64,000 bases of DNA from Paenibacillus sp. FSL K6-1330 (GTDB lineage Bacteria; Bacillota; Bacilli; Paenibacillales; Paenibacillaceae): NCBI RefSeq assembly GCF_037976825.1, contig NZ_CP150269.1, forward strand, positions 641,001 to 705,000, given 5' to 3'. A model generated the notes under the pieces. The model saw only the letters and a program-made list of their open reading frames with translations, searched no databases and was not told the DNA's origin. Position numbers and translations under genes: made by a program. Shown in pieces: positions 7,672 to 17,787 of the stretch (its first letter is position 1; each line of letters opens with the position of its first letter).

Positions 7672-8688
7672 ATGTTAACCGTTGCAGAATTAGAAGCAAA
7701 GCTGGCTGAGCCTTCAGCACAGCTTGTTGCCGACCTGGCGTCTTTGGAGGGGGATATCCTTGTGCTGGGGGTCGGCGGGAAGATGGGTCCCAGCCTTGCA
7801 AGGCTGGCAGCGAACGCCGTACGTGAAGGCGGTGGCGGCAAACGGATCATCGGCGTATCCCGGTTCTCGAACCAAGAGGCCAGACGCGAGCTGGAGGAGG
7901 CGGGCGTCCAAACGATTTCGTGCGACCTGCTGAACGATGGGGAGCTGCAGCAGCTGCCCGAGACTCCTAATGTGATCTATATGGCGGGCAATAAATTCGG
8001 CACGACCGGTCGTGAATATTTTACTTGGGCAATGAATTCGTATTTGCCGGGCCGGGTGGCCGAGAAATTCAAGCAATCTCGCATGGTGGTGTTCTCGTCA
8101 GGAAATGTGTATCCGTTCTCACCGGCGGGCAGCGGCGGAGTCAACGAATCGGTAGCGCCGGAGCCGGTCGGAGAGTATGCGCAGTCCTGTCTCGGCAGAG
8201 AGCGCGTCTTTGAATATTTCTCCCACCAGAATGGTACGCCGATGGCGATCTACCGCCTGAATTATGCTATCGACATGCGTTACGGCGTTCTGCATGAGCT
8301 GGCCAGATCGATCCACGAGGACCGGCCGATTCACCTGGCGATGGGGCATGCGAATATCATATGGCAAGGGGATGCCAACGAGATGGCGCTCCGTTCGCTC
8401 CTGCACTGCAGCTCGCCTCCTGAAATCATCAACATTACGGGGCCGGAGACGATGTCGATCCGCTGGGCGGCACAGGAATTGGCGGTACGGATGGGCAAGG
8501 AAGTGACCTTTACGGGTACGGAATCCGAGACTGCACTCCTGAACAATGCTGCGAAATCCCACCAGCTGTTCGGTTATCCGAAGGTGTCTCTGCTGCAGAT
8601 GCTCGATTGGACCGCAGCATGGGTACAATCCGGCGGCGAGAGCTGGAATAAGCCGACTCACTTCCAAGAGAGAAAGGGGAAATTCTAA
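7672..8688 (+). CDS. NAD-dependent epimerase/dehydratase family protein
   Basis: A 338-residue extended short-chain dehydrogenase. The nucleotide-binding strand reads ILVLGVGGKMG near residues 29-39. The segment VVFSSGNVYPF carries the usual Ser of the active site, but the YxxxK motif is altered (GEYAQSCLGRER), so activity may differ from classical epimerases. The ATG at 7672 is preferred over TTG at 7666 because GGAGGAGG sits 8 bases before it. It overlaps the next gene at TAATG and is the first gene of a four-gene operon ending with L-serine dehydratase. The substrate is probably a sugar or sugar acid; this is inferred. Confidence 0.75.
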   Translation: MLTVAELEAKLAEPSAQLVADLASLEGDILVLGVGGKMGPSLARLAANAVREGGGGKRIIGVSRFSNQEARRELEEAGVQTISCDLLNDGELQQLPETPNVIYMAGNKFGTTGREYFTWAMNSYLPGRVAEKFKQSRMVVFSSGNVYPFSPAGSGGVNESVAPEPVGEYAQSCLGRERVFEYFSHQNGTPMAIYRLNYAIDMRYGVLHELARSIHEDRPIHLAMGHANIIWQGDANEMALRSLLHCSSPPEIINITGPETMSIRWAAQELAVRMGKEVTFTGTESETALLNNAAKSHQLFGYPKVSLLQMLDWTAAWVQSGGESWNKPTHFQERKGKF

Positions 8689-9770
8689 TGAGCGGACAGG
8701 TTCCTGCAACTCAACGTTTGGCCCCCGAGAAGCTTAAAGCTCTGCATGAAGGGCTCGTTATACCGGCTCACCCGCTGGCATTGGATGAGAATCGGAAGCT
8801 GGACGAACGACGCCAGCGGGCATTAACGCGTTATTATGCGGCATCCGGTGCAGGCGGTATTGCGGTCGGCGTTCATTCGACTCAATTCGAAATCCGCGAC
8901 AAGGGCATCGACTTGTATGAACCCGTGTTGCGACTTGCGGCAGAAGAGGTTCGCAGGGCGGAGCTCGATCGGCCGTTCATGATGGTGGCCGGTGTCTGCG
9001 GCGAAACGGAGCAGGCTGTGGAGGAAACAGAGATTGCCCGCAAGCTTGGCTATGACGCCGTCCTTCTCAGCATGGGCGGTTTAAGCGGCTGGAGCGAAGA
9101 AGACATTCTAAAGCGCACGGAGGAGATTGCACAGAGGATGCCGGTGATCGGTTTCTATCTTCAACCGTCGGTTGGCGGTAATATCTTCTCCTTCGATTTC
9201 TGGCGGACCTTCGCCGAAATTCCGAATATCGTGGCGATCAAGATGGCTCCCTTCAACCGCTACCAGACGATGGACGTCGTTCGTGCCGTCTGTTATTCGA
9301 GCCGTAGAGATGATATTGCGCTGTACACGGGGAACGACGATAACATCGTCAATGATTTGCTGACGACGTATCAATTCCAGGTGGACGGGACGCTGGTCAC
9401 CAAGCCTATCGTCGGCGGTCTGCTTGGTCATTGGGCAGTCTGGACGAAGAAAGCGGTGGAGCTGCTGGAAGAGATCAAGGAGGCACGCAAGCAGGATCGA
9501 TTCGCGAAGGAATGGCTGACACGGAACGTGGAGATTACCGACTCCAATGCAGCCTTCTTCGATCCTGCACATCAGTTTGCAGGCTGTATTCCGGGTATCC
9601 ATGAGGTGCTCCGCAGGCAGGGACTGCTTCAAGGCATATGGTGCCTGAATCCGCATGAGACGCTGTCTCCCGGCCAATCCGAAGAGATTGACAGAGTCTA
9701 CCGGGATTATCCGCATTTGAACGATGACGATTTTATTCAAGAGCACTTGGAAAGATGGCTGGCGGACTGA
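8688..9770 (+). CDS. Dihydrodipicolinate synthase (DapA) family aldolase/lyase
   Basis: A 360-residue TIM-barrel protein of the DapA/NanA group, which forms a Schiff base between a lysine and a keto acid. The lysine is in VAIKMAPF, and the partner tyrosine is in VIGFYLQPS. It is longer than DapA itself (about 290 residues) and ends in an extra acidic segment. The start codon overlaps the stop of the epimerase gene, so translation is coupled. With the epimerase upstream and serine dehydratase downstream, a pyruvate-yielding sugar-acid pathway is likely; lysine biosynthesis is not. Confidence 0.8.
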   Translation: MSGQVPATQRLAPEKLKALHEGLVIPAHPLALDENRKLDERRQRALTRYYAASGAGGIAVGVHSTQFEIRDKGIDLYEPVLRLAAEEVRRAELDRPFMMVAGVCGETEQAVEETEIARKLGYDAVLLSMGGLSGWSEEDILKRTEEIAQRMPVIGFYLQPSVGGNIFSFDFWRTFAEIPNIVAIKMAPFNRYQTMDVVRAVCYSSRRDDIALYTGNDDNIVNDLLTTYQFQVDGTLVTKPIVGGLLGHWAVWTKKAVELLEEIKEARKQDRFAKEWLTRNVEITDSNAAFFDPAHQFAGCIPGIHEVLRRQGLLQGIWCLNPHETLSPGQSEEIDRVYRDYPHLNDDDFIQEHLERWLAD

Positions 9771-9809
9771 TACAATGAGGGCAGAATAGTTGAAAGTGGG
9801 GAATCGCGC

Positions 9810-10493
9810 ATGCGGTTTAAAGATGTGTTTTCTATTATTGGGCCCAGTATGGTGGGGCCGTCGAGCTCTCATACCGCTGGGGCCGTGCGGATCGGAAGGG
9901 CTGCGCGGCGCATATTTGGAGCATTCCCCGATCAAGCGGAAATTGTGTTCTACGGTTCTTTTGCTGAAACCTACCGCGGCCACGGCACCGATCTGGCTGT
10001 CGTGGGCGGATTGCTCGATTTTGCCACGGATGATATGCGTATCCGGAATTCGATCGAGCTTGCCGAAGCGGCAGGCATTGAACTTAAATTTAAGACGGCA
10101 CAGAATGTGGCCTTTCACCCCAATACCGTGGAGTTGAGGCTGACGGACGGCGATCATACCGATGTCATTGCAGGCGCTTCCATTGGCGGAGGCAGCGTGG
10201 AAATGCTGCGCGTGAATGGCTTCGACGTCAAGTTTACGATGAATTATCCGGTGCTGCTGGTCTTTCATGACGATACGCCGGGCATGGTCGCGCATATCAC
10301 CCGGCTCCTGGAGGCCGGCGGCGTCAATATTGCCTATATGGATGTCGACCGCAAGGGAAGAGGCGGTGATGCCATGACGGTGGTGGAGTCGGATGAAGCG
10401 GTTCCGGCTGAGTTGATGAAGCATATCGAAGGGTTGCCGAGCGTGCACCGTGTCGTCGTTGCGGATTTGACAGTAGAGGAGGCGTTGTCATGA
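9810..10493 (+). CDS. sdaAB: L-serine dehydratase (Fe-S), beta subunit
   Basis: A 227-residue beta subunit of the two-component iron-sulfur L-serine ammonia-lyase, which converts L-serine to pyruvate and ammonia. The N-terminal domain has GPSMVGPSSSHTAGA, a hallmark of the family. An ACT domain at about 145-225 begins YPVLLVFHDDTPGMVAHITRLL and probably senses an amino acid. The stop codon overlaps the ATG of sdaAA. A purine-rich AAAGTGGGG lies just before the ATG. Confidence 0.93.
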   Translation: MRFKDVFSIIGPSMVGPSSSHTAGAVRIGRAARRIFGAFPDQAEIVFYGSFAETYRGHGTDLAVVGGLLDFATDDMRIRNSIELAEAAGIELKFKTAQNVAFHPNTVELRLTDGDHTDVIAGASIGGGSVEMLRVNGFDVKFTMNYPVLLVFHDDTPGMVAHITRLLEAGGVNIAYMDVDRKGRGGDAMTVVESDEAVPAELMKHIEGLPSVHRVVVADLTVEEALS

Positions 10494-11422
10494 AGTTTTC
10501 TACGCTGGAGCAGATCATCGCATGCTGCCGGGAGGATCAGGTTACGATTGGCCAGCTGATGCTGAATGAACAGATCAAGGAAACGGGGAAAAGCCGGGAC
10601 GAGACGTTCAAGCAAATGGCCGATTACTACGGCATCATGAAGGAAGCTGTGCACCGGGGGATCCATGAACCCGTCCCTTCCAAAAGCGGCCTGACCGGCG
10701 GCGATGCCGTACGCGTCCATCAATACATGAGCAGCGGGATACCCGCGCTCGGTACGGACGCCTGCACGGCACTGGCCTACGCCCTGTCCGTGTCTGAAGT
10801 GAATGCCTCTATGGGGCGCATCGTGGCAACGCCGACGGCAGGCTCCTGCGGCATTATCCCCGGGGTGTTCGTCAGCACGCAGGAACGCTTCGGCTGGGAA
10901 GACGAGCATTTGGTGATGGGGCTGTTCAGCGCAGGCGCGATCGGCTATGTTATCGCCAACAACTCGTTTATTTCCGGTGCGGAGGGCGGCTGTCAAGCCG
11001 AAGTTGGCTCAGCCATCGGTATGGCGGCAGGTGCTTTGACTGAACTTCGAGGCGGCACGCCGGAGCAGGCAGTTCATGCTGTTGGACTTGCACTAAAAAA
11101 CTCTTTGGGGCTCATTTGTGATCCGGTTGGCGGACTGGTTGAGATCCCTTGCATCGTGCGCAACGGCTTTGGGGCCGTGACAGCACTGGCGGCATCGGAT
11201 ATGGCGCTTGCCGGTGTACGCAGTGTCATTCCATCCGATGAAGTTATTGACGTGATGCTGGAAGTCGGCACGGCCATGCCGTCCAAGCACAGGGAAACGG
11301 CGAAGGGTGGTCTTGCGCAGACGCCGACCGGCAAGAAAATCCTGAAGGACTTGTACGGTAAGGAAGGCAAGAAATTGCGGGAAAAGGGTGCCAAAGCAAG
11401 AAAAGACGAAATGGGTGAATGA
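10490..11422 (+). CDS. sdaAA: L-serine dehydratase (Fe-S), alpha subunit
   Basis: A 310-residue alpha subunit carrying the catalytic iron-sulfur site. Conserved cysteines occur in GSCGIIPG, GGCQAEVGSA and LICDPVGGLVEIPC, which hold the [4Fe-4S] cluster in the family. The ATG overlaps the end of sdaAB by four bases, so the subunits are translationally coupled. A terminator follows at 11507. The C-terminus is unusually rich in Lys/Arg/Glu. Confidence 0.94.
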   Translation: MKFSTLEQIIACCREDQVTIGQLMLNEQIKETGKSRDETFKQMADYYGIMKEAVHRGIHEPVPSKSGLTGGDAVRVHQYMSSGIPALGTDACTALAYALSVSEVNASMGRIVATPTAGSCGIIPGVFVSTQERFGWEDEHLVMGLFSAGAIGYVIANNSFISGAEGGCQAEVGSAIGMAAGALTELRGGTPEQAVHAVGLALKNSLGLICDPVGGLVEIPCIVRNGFGAVTALAASDMALAGVRSVIPSDEVIDVMLEVGTAMPSKHRETAKGGLAQTPTGKKILKDLYGKEGKKLREKGAKARKDEMGE

Positions 11423-11506
11423 GTTCACACTCATTTTCATAAAAGCCCAAGGCGTCAGGCTTCTCTAATGTACGATGAGGAGGAGAAGAAATTTAACATG
11501 CTCCGT

Positions 11507-11540
11507 GAGGGATTTCATTATGAAATCCCTCATTTTTTTT
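11507..11540 (+). terminator. Terminator of the epimerase-sdaAA operon
   Basis: An 11-bp perfect stem (GAGGGATTTCA) with a TTA loop is followed by eight T residues. A 14-codon frame with its own GAGGAGGAG site (11498-11542) runs through the hairpin; a leader peptide is possible but not supported further. Confidence 0.85.
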
Positions 11541-11932
11541 AGATATTTCTACCGCTTTAGCATTTTCCACATGTCTGAAAAGCCTGATACTACGCGGTTT
11601 TTTGGCATTTTAATGGCTTGGGTGAGAAAAAACAGCATCTCGCCGAAATACGCTTCTTTACGAAACGTGAAAGCGTTTTTATGATGTGGATGGATAGAAA
11701 AATCCGTGCCGGAAGATCGGTATCGGCTGCCGAGTGATTTTAGAATATTCCCTGCGCTGAGCTAGGGATCTTCGCCAACAAGGAGGAGTGGTAGGGAGCA
11801 TCTTGCTATTTGAAACGTAGTCCAGATGAATAAACCAACACGCACAGATGAGAAGAAATAACGGGGGTAGAGTAGCGATTACACAGATTCAGTCAGCAGC
11901 ATGTAAATGATCTTTTTAAAGGAGGAACGAAA
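11541..11932. other. Intergenic promoter region of the first sugar ABC operon
   Basis: A 392-base stretch without a gene. It contains the cre-like site at 11668-11681. No clear paired -35/-10 was identified; the promoter probably lies near or downstream of that site. Confidence 0.45.
11668..11681 (+). promoter_or_regulatory. Candidate catabolite-responsive element (cre)
   Basis: TGAAAGCGTTTTTA matches the consensus TGWAARCGYTWNCW at 13 of 14 positions, including the central CG. It lies 250 bases upstream of the solute-binding-protein gene, so CcpA control of the sugar operon is plausible. Confidence 0.45.
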
Positions 11933-13540
11933 ATGACAAAAAAGTGGTTTCGTATGGCACTCGCATTCACACTGATAGTTTCGATCCTGGCCGCATGCAG
12001 CGGAGGGGGTAAAGAGGCAGCTCCCAAAACGGACGGAGACAAAGCCCCTCCAACGGCACCGGCAGATCCGGATCAATATGGGGATACTGGGGGGCTCGCG
12101 CTTCCTTTGGTCGATAAACCGACAACGATCAATTGGATGGTCGTCAGCGAGAAAACCAACCTGAATGATTCCCTGCTTGCAAAGGAAATCGAGAAGCGAA
12201 CCGGCATCAAGGTGAATTTCCAAGCCTATTCTTCGGCTACCTTTCAAGACAAACTGAAAGTAACCGTTGCTTCCGGCAAGCTCCCGGACATTATCCATGG
12301 GCTAACGCCTCCGGAGCTGAAGAAGATCGGCAAGCAGAAAGCGGTCGTTGCCATCAACGAATATCTCGACATGCTGCCGAATTTTAAAAAGATGTATGTC
12401 GATGATAATCCGTGGGTCATTCCGTCCTACGGAGACGAATCCGGAAACATCTATACCTGGCCGGTTGCAAACATCAACCGTGACGTTAACCACGGCTTCC
12501 TGTACCGCAAAGACATCTTCGATGAGCTGGGCATCAAGGAATGGACGAATACCGATGAATTCTATCAGGCACTCAAAAAGTTGAAGGAAGCCTATCCGGA
12601 TTCCTATCCTTACGCCTCCAAGACGAAAGAACATATTTTCCGCGATTGGGCCTTCGGCTGGGGAATCGGCGGAGCCAACTATCCGACGTATTACGACGAG
12701 AACGCCAAGGTGTGGAAGTACGCTACTATACAGCCCGAGCATAAAGAAATGCTCGATTTCATGAAGAAGCTGTACAACGAGGGACTCCTCGATCCGGAAT
12801 TCATGACGGACACCGACGATTCCTGGACGGCGAAAATGACGTCAGGCAACAAATCCTTTGTGACCTATGACTGGATCGGACGTTTGGACCTGTTCTACAA
12901 CCAGGTCAAGGACCAAAACCCGAACTATGATCTGAGATACGGCAACCCGGTCGGACCGACCGGCAACGGCAAGACGATCGAGAGCATTACGAACGGCTTC
13001 AGCATCGCGGTAGCCAACAACGACAACAAGGAAGCTGCCCTGAAGCTCCTCGACTACCTGACGAGCCCGTCCGGCGCAACGCTGGTAACGATGGGCGTGG
13101 AAGGCGAGACATTCAAGATGGAAGGCGATAAAGCCGTCTATCCGGAGCTGACCGACGTGCCGCTGGTGGACATCAGCGTGCTGGAGGACCGTTATGGTCT
13201 GTGGCTGCAAGGTCTGTATGTCAACTCCGATAAGCGCAGCGTGTACTTCAACTACACGGAGAAGGAACAGGAGGCTCAGGATAAGTTGCTGAACGGTAAT
13301 AAATTCGAGCCGCTGGATCCGGTCGTGAACTTTACGGATGATGAAACCGCAACAATTGCGGAGATTCAAACCTCGCTGAAGAAATTGGCGGATGAATTTA
13401 ACGCGAAATACATTCTCAACAAAAATTACGGCGATACGCAGTGGCAGCAATGGCAAGCGCAAGCCGAGAAGCAGGGAGCCAAGCAGATCGTCGATATTTT
13501 CAACGCAGCCCAGAAGAGATTGGATGAAGCTACGAATTAA
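11933..13540 (+). CDS. Sugar ABC transporter, extracellular lipoprotein (LipO/YtcQ type)
   Basis: A 535-residue solute-binding protein anchored at the outer face of the membrane. The signal sequence ends ILAA-C with Cys22 as lipidation site. The fold-1 region at 75-500 follows the large, 500-560 residue pattern of proteins that pair with LplB/YtcP permeases. These import oligosaccharides from plant polysaccharides in Bacillus; the substrate here is unknown. AAAGGAGG precedes the ATG. The two permease genes follow, but no ATPase gene does. Confidence 0.88.
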   Translation: MTKKWFRMALAFTLIVSILAACSGGGKEAAPKTDGDKAPPTAPADPDQYGDTGGLALPLVDKPTTINWMVVSEKTNLNDSLLAKEIEKRTGIKVNFQAYSSATFQDKLKVTVASGKLPDIIHGLTPPELKKIGKQKAVVAINEYLDMLPNFKKMYVDDNPWVIPSYGDESGNIYTWPVANINRDVNHGFLYRKDIFDELGIKEWTNTDEFYQALKKLKEAYPDSYPYASKTKEHIFRDWAFGWGIGGANYPTYYDENAKVWKYATIQPEHKEMLDFMKKLYNEGLLDPEFMTDTDDSWTAKMTSGNKSFVTYDWIGRLDLFYNQVKDQNPNYDLRYGNPVGPTGNGKTIESITNGFSIAVANNDNKEAALKLLDYLTSPSGATLVTMGVEGETFKMEGDKAVYPELTDVPLVDISVLEDRYGLWLQGLYVNSDKRSVYFNYTEKEQEAQDKLLNGNKFEPLDPVVNFTDDETATIAEIQTSLKKLADEFNAKYILNKNYGDTQWQQWQAQAEKQGAKQIVDIFNAAQKRLDEATN

Positions 13541-13619
13541 TCCGCGGAAGAAATAGGACTGATGGCGGCATCCGGGTACAACGCTCGGGTGCTGCTCATC
13601 ATCTTAAGGAGGGAACACC

Positions 13620-14585
13620 ATGTCAAGTGCAGGGACAGAGACAAAACTGGCCAATCCCCGCGGCGGGCTTGGAAGAAGAATGGCTTCGGCCTTTCAGCAT
13701 ATGAAACGGGACAGACAACTGTTGATTTTGTTTATCCCGTGCCTGTTATTTTACATCATTTTTCGTTACGGGCCCCTGTACGGCTTAATCATTGCCTTCA
13801 AGGACTACAGCGTATTCACTGGTATCATGGAGAGTGACTGGGTAGGGCTCAAGCATTTCGAGAAATTCTTCAACAGTCCGGATTTCTGGCTGTTGTTCAA
13901 GAATACGCTGCTTCTCGGCGTATATAATCTCATTTTCGGGTTTCCATTTCCCATCATTCTGGCGATTCTCTTAAACGAGGTCAGAGTCAAATGGTTTAAA
14001 AAGTCGGTTCAAACGCTCAGCTATCTTCCTTCGTTCCTGTCGGTTGTCATTATCAGCAGCATGATTATCGACTTCCTGTCGCCCAATCAAGGAATCATTA
14101 ACCAGCTTATCGCCGCGCTAGGCTTTGAGAAGACGTACTTTCTCATAGAACCGAGCTGGTTCCGAACCATCTATGTTTCATCGGACATCTGGGCAACCGT
14201 CGGTTATGAGGCTATCATCTATATGGCTGCGATCGCAGGGATCAGCCCGTCGCTTTACGAAGCGGCCAAGGTGGATGGTGCCAAGAGGCGCCATATGATC
14301 TTCAGAATTACGATTCCCGCCATTCTGCCTACGATTATAATCATGTTTGTCTTGAAGACGGGATCGATGCTCCGGATCGGATACGAGAAGGTACTGCTGC
14401 TTTACAATCCGATGACCTATGAGGTAGCGGACGTATTCTCGACTTATGTCTACCGAAAAGGGCTACTGGAGAGCAACTACAGCTATGGTGCAGCCGTGGG
14501 CTTGTTTGAAGCCGTTGTCGCTATGATATTGCTGCTGTCCTCGAACTACTTCAGCAAGAGACTGGGAGGTAGCGGGCTATGGTAA
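13620..14585 (+). CDS. Sugar ABC permease, LplB type
   Basis: A 321-residue inner-membrane protein with six predicted helices. The opening loop RYGPLYGLIIAFKDY is typical of LplB-type permeases. The ATPase-contact (EAA) loop reads YEAAKVDGAKRRHMIFRITI. TAAGGAGGG precedes the ATG, and the end overlaps the next permease gene by seven bases. With the second permease it should form the heterodimeric channel for the lipoprotein at 11933. Confidence 0.9.
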   Translation: MSSAGTETKLANPRGGLGRRMASAFQHMKRDRQLLILFIPCLLFYIIFRYGPLYGLIIAFKDYSVFTGIMESDWVGLKHFEKFFNSPDFWLLFKNTLLLGVYNLIFGFPFPIILAILLNEVRVKWFKKSVQTLSYLPSFLSVVIISSMIIDFLSPNQGIINQLIAALGFEKTYFLIEPSWFRTIYVSSDIWATVGYEAIIYMAAIAGISPSLYEAAKVDGAKRRHMIFRITIPAILPTIIIMFVLKTGSMLRIGYEKVLLLYNPMTYEVADVFSTYVYRKGLLESNYSYGAAVGLFEAVVAMILLLSSNYFSKRLGGSGLW

Positions 14586-15460
14586 ACAACAAACGATTTG
14601 GCCTTCGGAACATCTCGTTATTCGGCATCATCAATACGCTGATTCTGACGTGCCTTGCCATTATTACCGTGTACCCCGTCGTATATATCACCGCCGTTTC
14701 CCTCAGTGCGACATCCGAAGTGGTGCAAGGGAATATCACCTTGTTTCCCAAGGGATTTAATCTGGACGCCTATGCCCAGGTGCTGAACGATGACCGGGTG
14801 CCGCGCGCCTACCTGAACACGATTTTTTATACCGCGCTTGGTACGGTCATTAACCTGCTGCTTACGGCAGTAGCGGCATATCCGCTCGCGCGCAAAAATT
14901 TCTTCGGGCGCAAGTTTTTCCTGTTGGCGATCATCATGACCATGTTCCTGAATCCGGGGATCATTCCGAACTACCTGATCGTATCGGAGCTTGGCCTGCT
15001 GGATAGCGTATGGGCACTCGTGCTTCCGAATGCGATCTGGACCTTTGAACTGTTAATCCTCAAAAGCTTCTATGAGAATATGTCGGAGTCCCTGCGCGAG
15101 GCAGCCGTTGTCGACGGTGCTTCCGAGTATCGCATCCTGTTCCAGATCGTGCTTCCGCTGTCCAAACCGGCGCTGGCCTCGATCGGATTGTTTTACTTCA
15201 TGGGTCATTGGAACAGCTTCTTTATCCCGCTGATTTATCTGAACGATGCGAATATGTATCCACTCCAGGTTGTCCTTAGGGATATGCTGATTTTCAGTGA
15301 GAACGGAAGCAACCCGAGTCTGGTGGACGCGTCGGCGCTGGCGCCTCAAGCTATGAAGAATGCAACGATCGTGTTGTCCATGATTCCGGTGCTGCTGATT
15401 TATCCGTTTGCTCAGAAGTATTTTGCCAAAGGAGTCATGCTCGGTTCCGAAAAGGGATAA
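14579..15460 (+). CDS. Sugar ABC permease, YtcP/LplC type
   Basis: A 293-residue, six-helix permease, the partner of the LplB-type protein. The EAA loop reads LREAAVVDGASEYRILFQIVLPLSKPA, and the C-terminus (QKYFAKGVMLGSEKG) is the usual ending of this family. Its start overlaps the previous gene, and a GGGAGG site lies inside that gene's end. No ATPase is encoded nearby, so a shared MsmX/MsmK-type ATPase is expected from elsewhere. Confidence 0.9.
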   Translation: MVNNKRFGLRNISLFGIINTLILTCLAIITVYPVVYITAVSLSATSEVVQGNITLFPKGFNLDAYAQVLNDDRVPRAYLNTIFYTALGTVINLLLTAVAAYPLARKNFFGRKFFLLAIIMTMFLNPGIIPNYLIVSELGLLDSVWALVLPNAIWTFELLILKSFYENMSESLREAAVVDGASEYRILFQIVLPLSKPALASIGLFYFMGHWNSFFIPLIYLNDANMYPLQVVLRDMLIFSENGSNPSLVDASALAPQAMKNATIVLSMIPVLLIYPFAQKYFAKGVMLGSEKG

Positions 15461-15525
15461 CCGGAAGGTGCCGGGGGCTTTCATGTTGAATATGAAGGGA
15501 TGACATCCAAGAGAGGTGAATCCGT

Positions 15526-17766
15526 ATGAATCGATTGATCGCCAACAGAGGATTGCTCCAGATTTTCTTCGCTCTGCAACTGGTCGTCGGCATCATGTTC
15601 ATATTCAATTACATCGTGTACAAGAATTCCATTACGGGAATTTACGACAAGGTGAGCGAGAACAACCGGATGGTGATCAGAAACATTATTCAGTCGTTTG
15701 ATACCAGTTTCTCCTCCGTCAACAATTTAATTTTTAACATTCATGCGCTTCCTTCAGACCGGATGCAATTGGATAACGGCATGCTGGACATGGAGAAGGT
15801 CATTTCCCTTCAGGATAGCGTCACCAGCATAGTGTCCAATGTGGACATCGTGGAAGATGTGGTCGTCTCTTTCGACAATCATGATTTGGCCATTACGACA
15901 CGCGGGACCAGCAATCTGGACGCTCTGTTTGACAGACGGTACAAATCCCAGAAGTTCAACTCGATGTTCTGGAAGACGTTTACCCGATCGGAGCACGAGC
16001 TTACGATCTTTCCAGCAGAGGTTTATGCGGATCAGAGCAGCGGGTATGGCCGGAATTTGATGATTGCCGTGGACGGCAACAAGGTCAGGATGTCGAACAA
16101 AAACCTCATGGTCATGATCAACGTGAACCGGCTGCTTAAAGGGATCGATTTGAACTCGATGATTCCCGGTGCCTCGCTCATCGTGCTGGATGCGAACCGG
16201 AACGTCATCTTGAGCACTGAGAAGGATCTGGATTTGGTAGGCATTCTTAACGACGTATACTTTAACCCGTCGCAGGAAGCCTCCCTCACACACGATGATT
16301 TTGAGTACAATTTTTACAAATCGGATTATAACGGTTTTATTTATATCAACAAGCTGCCGTACAAGTTTCAAAATATCGATTCCGTCACTAATGCCAATAC
16401 GTGGATCATGTACGGCGCGATTGCGTTAAACGTCATTCTGTCGGTGCTGCTCAGCATTTATCTGTACCGGCCGGTGAAGAACATCGTGCAGCTGCTCGGA
16501 GGCAGTTCGCTGAAAGGGAATGATTTTGTAAAAATCCAGAGCGGCATTATCAAGGTCCAGCGGGAGAATGAATCCTTGAAGAAGCAGATGGACCTGGTGG
16601 ATGAAGATATTCGCCGCGGCGTGTTTCTGCAAACGCTGGACGGCCATCACCATTCACGCGAGCAGGAAATGCAGATGCAGAAGCATTACACACATTTTTT
16701 CCAGTGTCGGCATTTCATGATGGCGGCCGTATATTTGCAGCCTGCCGGCAAGGGGGCAGCCAAGGCGGATTTTGTCCTTGAAGAGTTGACGGCCCAGATC
16801 CGAAACGGCCTGCAGGAACGCTATGAACATGTGGTGGTTTATCATATCGAAGAGCTGAGATTCCTCGCGCTTATCGGTTTGGATCAGCCGTCGGACCGCA
16901 AGCAGCTGGTACGAAAATTCGAAGAGTATATCGGCCTGTGCAACCAGGAGTTTATAGATACGTTTATGGTGTGGGGCTGCGTTAGCCAGACGTATGAGTC
17001 CAAGATCAGCAATTGCTGCGAGGCATACCGGAACATTAAGGATGGCCGATTATACCGGAGTGTGAATGCGAACACGGATATGGTTGATACAGAGCAAATC
17101 CGCTATGTCCCGGATATTTATTATCCGCTTCAGAAGATTGAGAAGCTGAGCAACTGCATGCTGAGCGGCAAGGTGGATGAAGGACTGCAGATTGTGAGTG
17201 ACATTTTTCAGCAGAATGCGGACCTTCATATTCATCATCATCAGATGGTGCACATTGCGAAGAGCATGTTCTTTCTTGTCATGAAGCAGGCGGATTCGCC
17301 GTCCGTTGATCGCAATGAGCTGTTTTTGCTGGAGAGTGATTTCATCCGCAAGGTCGATCAAGCCTTTACCTATGAAGAGATCCAGAAGGCGCTAATGGAA
17401 GTGATGCGCGTGGTGGCCAATACGCGGAACCATGATCCGCGGAGCAAGCTGAATCCCGCTTTCATCTCGCAATATATCGAACTGCATTATATGGAGAATT
17501 TGTATTTGGACCATATGGCCGAAGTGCTGGATACCAGCTCGAAATATTTCTCGAATTATTTCAAGAAGACATTCGGCGTGAATTATGTGGAGTATTTGAA
17601 CAAGGTCCGACTATCGCACGCACGTGAATATCTCCGGAACACGGATCTCAGCATTGCCGAAATCGGAGAGAAGACGGGGTATTCGAACTCTTCCACATTT
17701 ACGACAACGTTTAAGAAGTATAGCGGCGTCTCGCCGAGCGAATATCGGAAAGCATCAGGAAAATAA
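15526..17766 (+). CDS. Membrane-bound AraC-family sensor-regulator
   Basis: A 746-residue one-component regulator. Membrane helices at about 10-32 and 292-314 bracket an extracellular region of some 260 residues that probably binds sugar or reads the transporter. A cytoplasmic linker follows, then an AraC DNA-binding domain at about 645-746 with DTSSKYFSNYFKKTFGVNY and IAEIGEKTGYSNSSTFTTTF. Regulators of this build (YtdP/YesS type) control adjacent polysaccharide-uptake operons in Bacillus. It lies 66 bases after the second permease gene, so it likely controls this operon. Confidence 0.87.
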   Translation: MNRLIANRGLLQIFFALQLVVGIMFIFNYIVYKNSITGIYDKVSENNRMVIRNIIQSFDTSFSSVNNLIFNIHALPSDRMQLDNGMLDMEKVISLQDSVTSIVSNVDIVEDVVVSFDNHDLAITTRGTSNLDALFDRRYKSQKFNSMFWKTFTRSEHELTIFPAEVYADQSSGYGRNLMIAVDGNKVRMSNKNLMVMINVNRLLKGIDLNSMIPGASLIVLDANRNVILSTEKDLDLVGILNDVYFNPSQEASLTHDDFEYNFYKSDYNGFIYINKLPYKFQNIDSVTNANTWIMYGAIALNVILSVLLSIYLYRPVKNIVQLLGGSSLKGNDFVKIQSGIIKVQRENESLKKQMDLVDEDIRRGVFLQTLDGHHHSREQEMQMQKHYTHFFQCRHFMMAAVYLQPAGKGAAKADFVLEELTAQIRNGLQERYEHVVVYHIEELRFLALIGLDQPSDRKQLVRKFEEYIGLCNQEFIDTFMVWGCVSQTYESKISNCCEAYRNIKDGRLYRSVNANTDMVDTEQIRYVPDIYYPLQKIEKLSNCMLSGKVDEGLQIVSDIFQQNADLHIHHHQMVHIAKSMFFLVMKQADSPSVDRNELFLLESDFIRKVDQAFTYEEIQKALMEVMRVVANTRNHDPRSKLNPAFISQYIELHYMENLYLDHMAEVLDTSSKYFSNYFKKTFGVNYVEYLNKVRLSHAREYLRNTDLSIAEIGEKTGYSNSSTFTTTFKKYSGVSPSEYRKASGK

Positions 17767-17787
17767 GGTGGAGCAGGAGGGTTCATA

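Noticed and set aside
9108..10448. A 446-codon open frame on the minus strand across the aldolase and sdaAB genes
   Set aside because: It lies opposite two clear genes, has no family signature and no ribosome-binding site; it is a GC-bias shadow.
11498..11542. A 14-codon frame with a GAGGAGGAG site
   Set aside because: It coincides with the operon terminator; the pairing constraint alone can explain it, and no downstream gene is close enough for a leader-peptide role.
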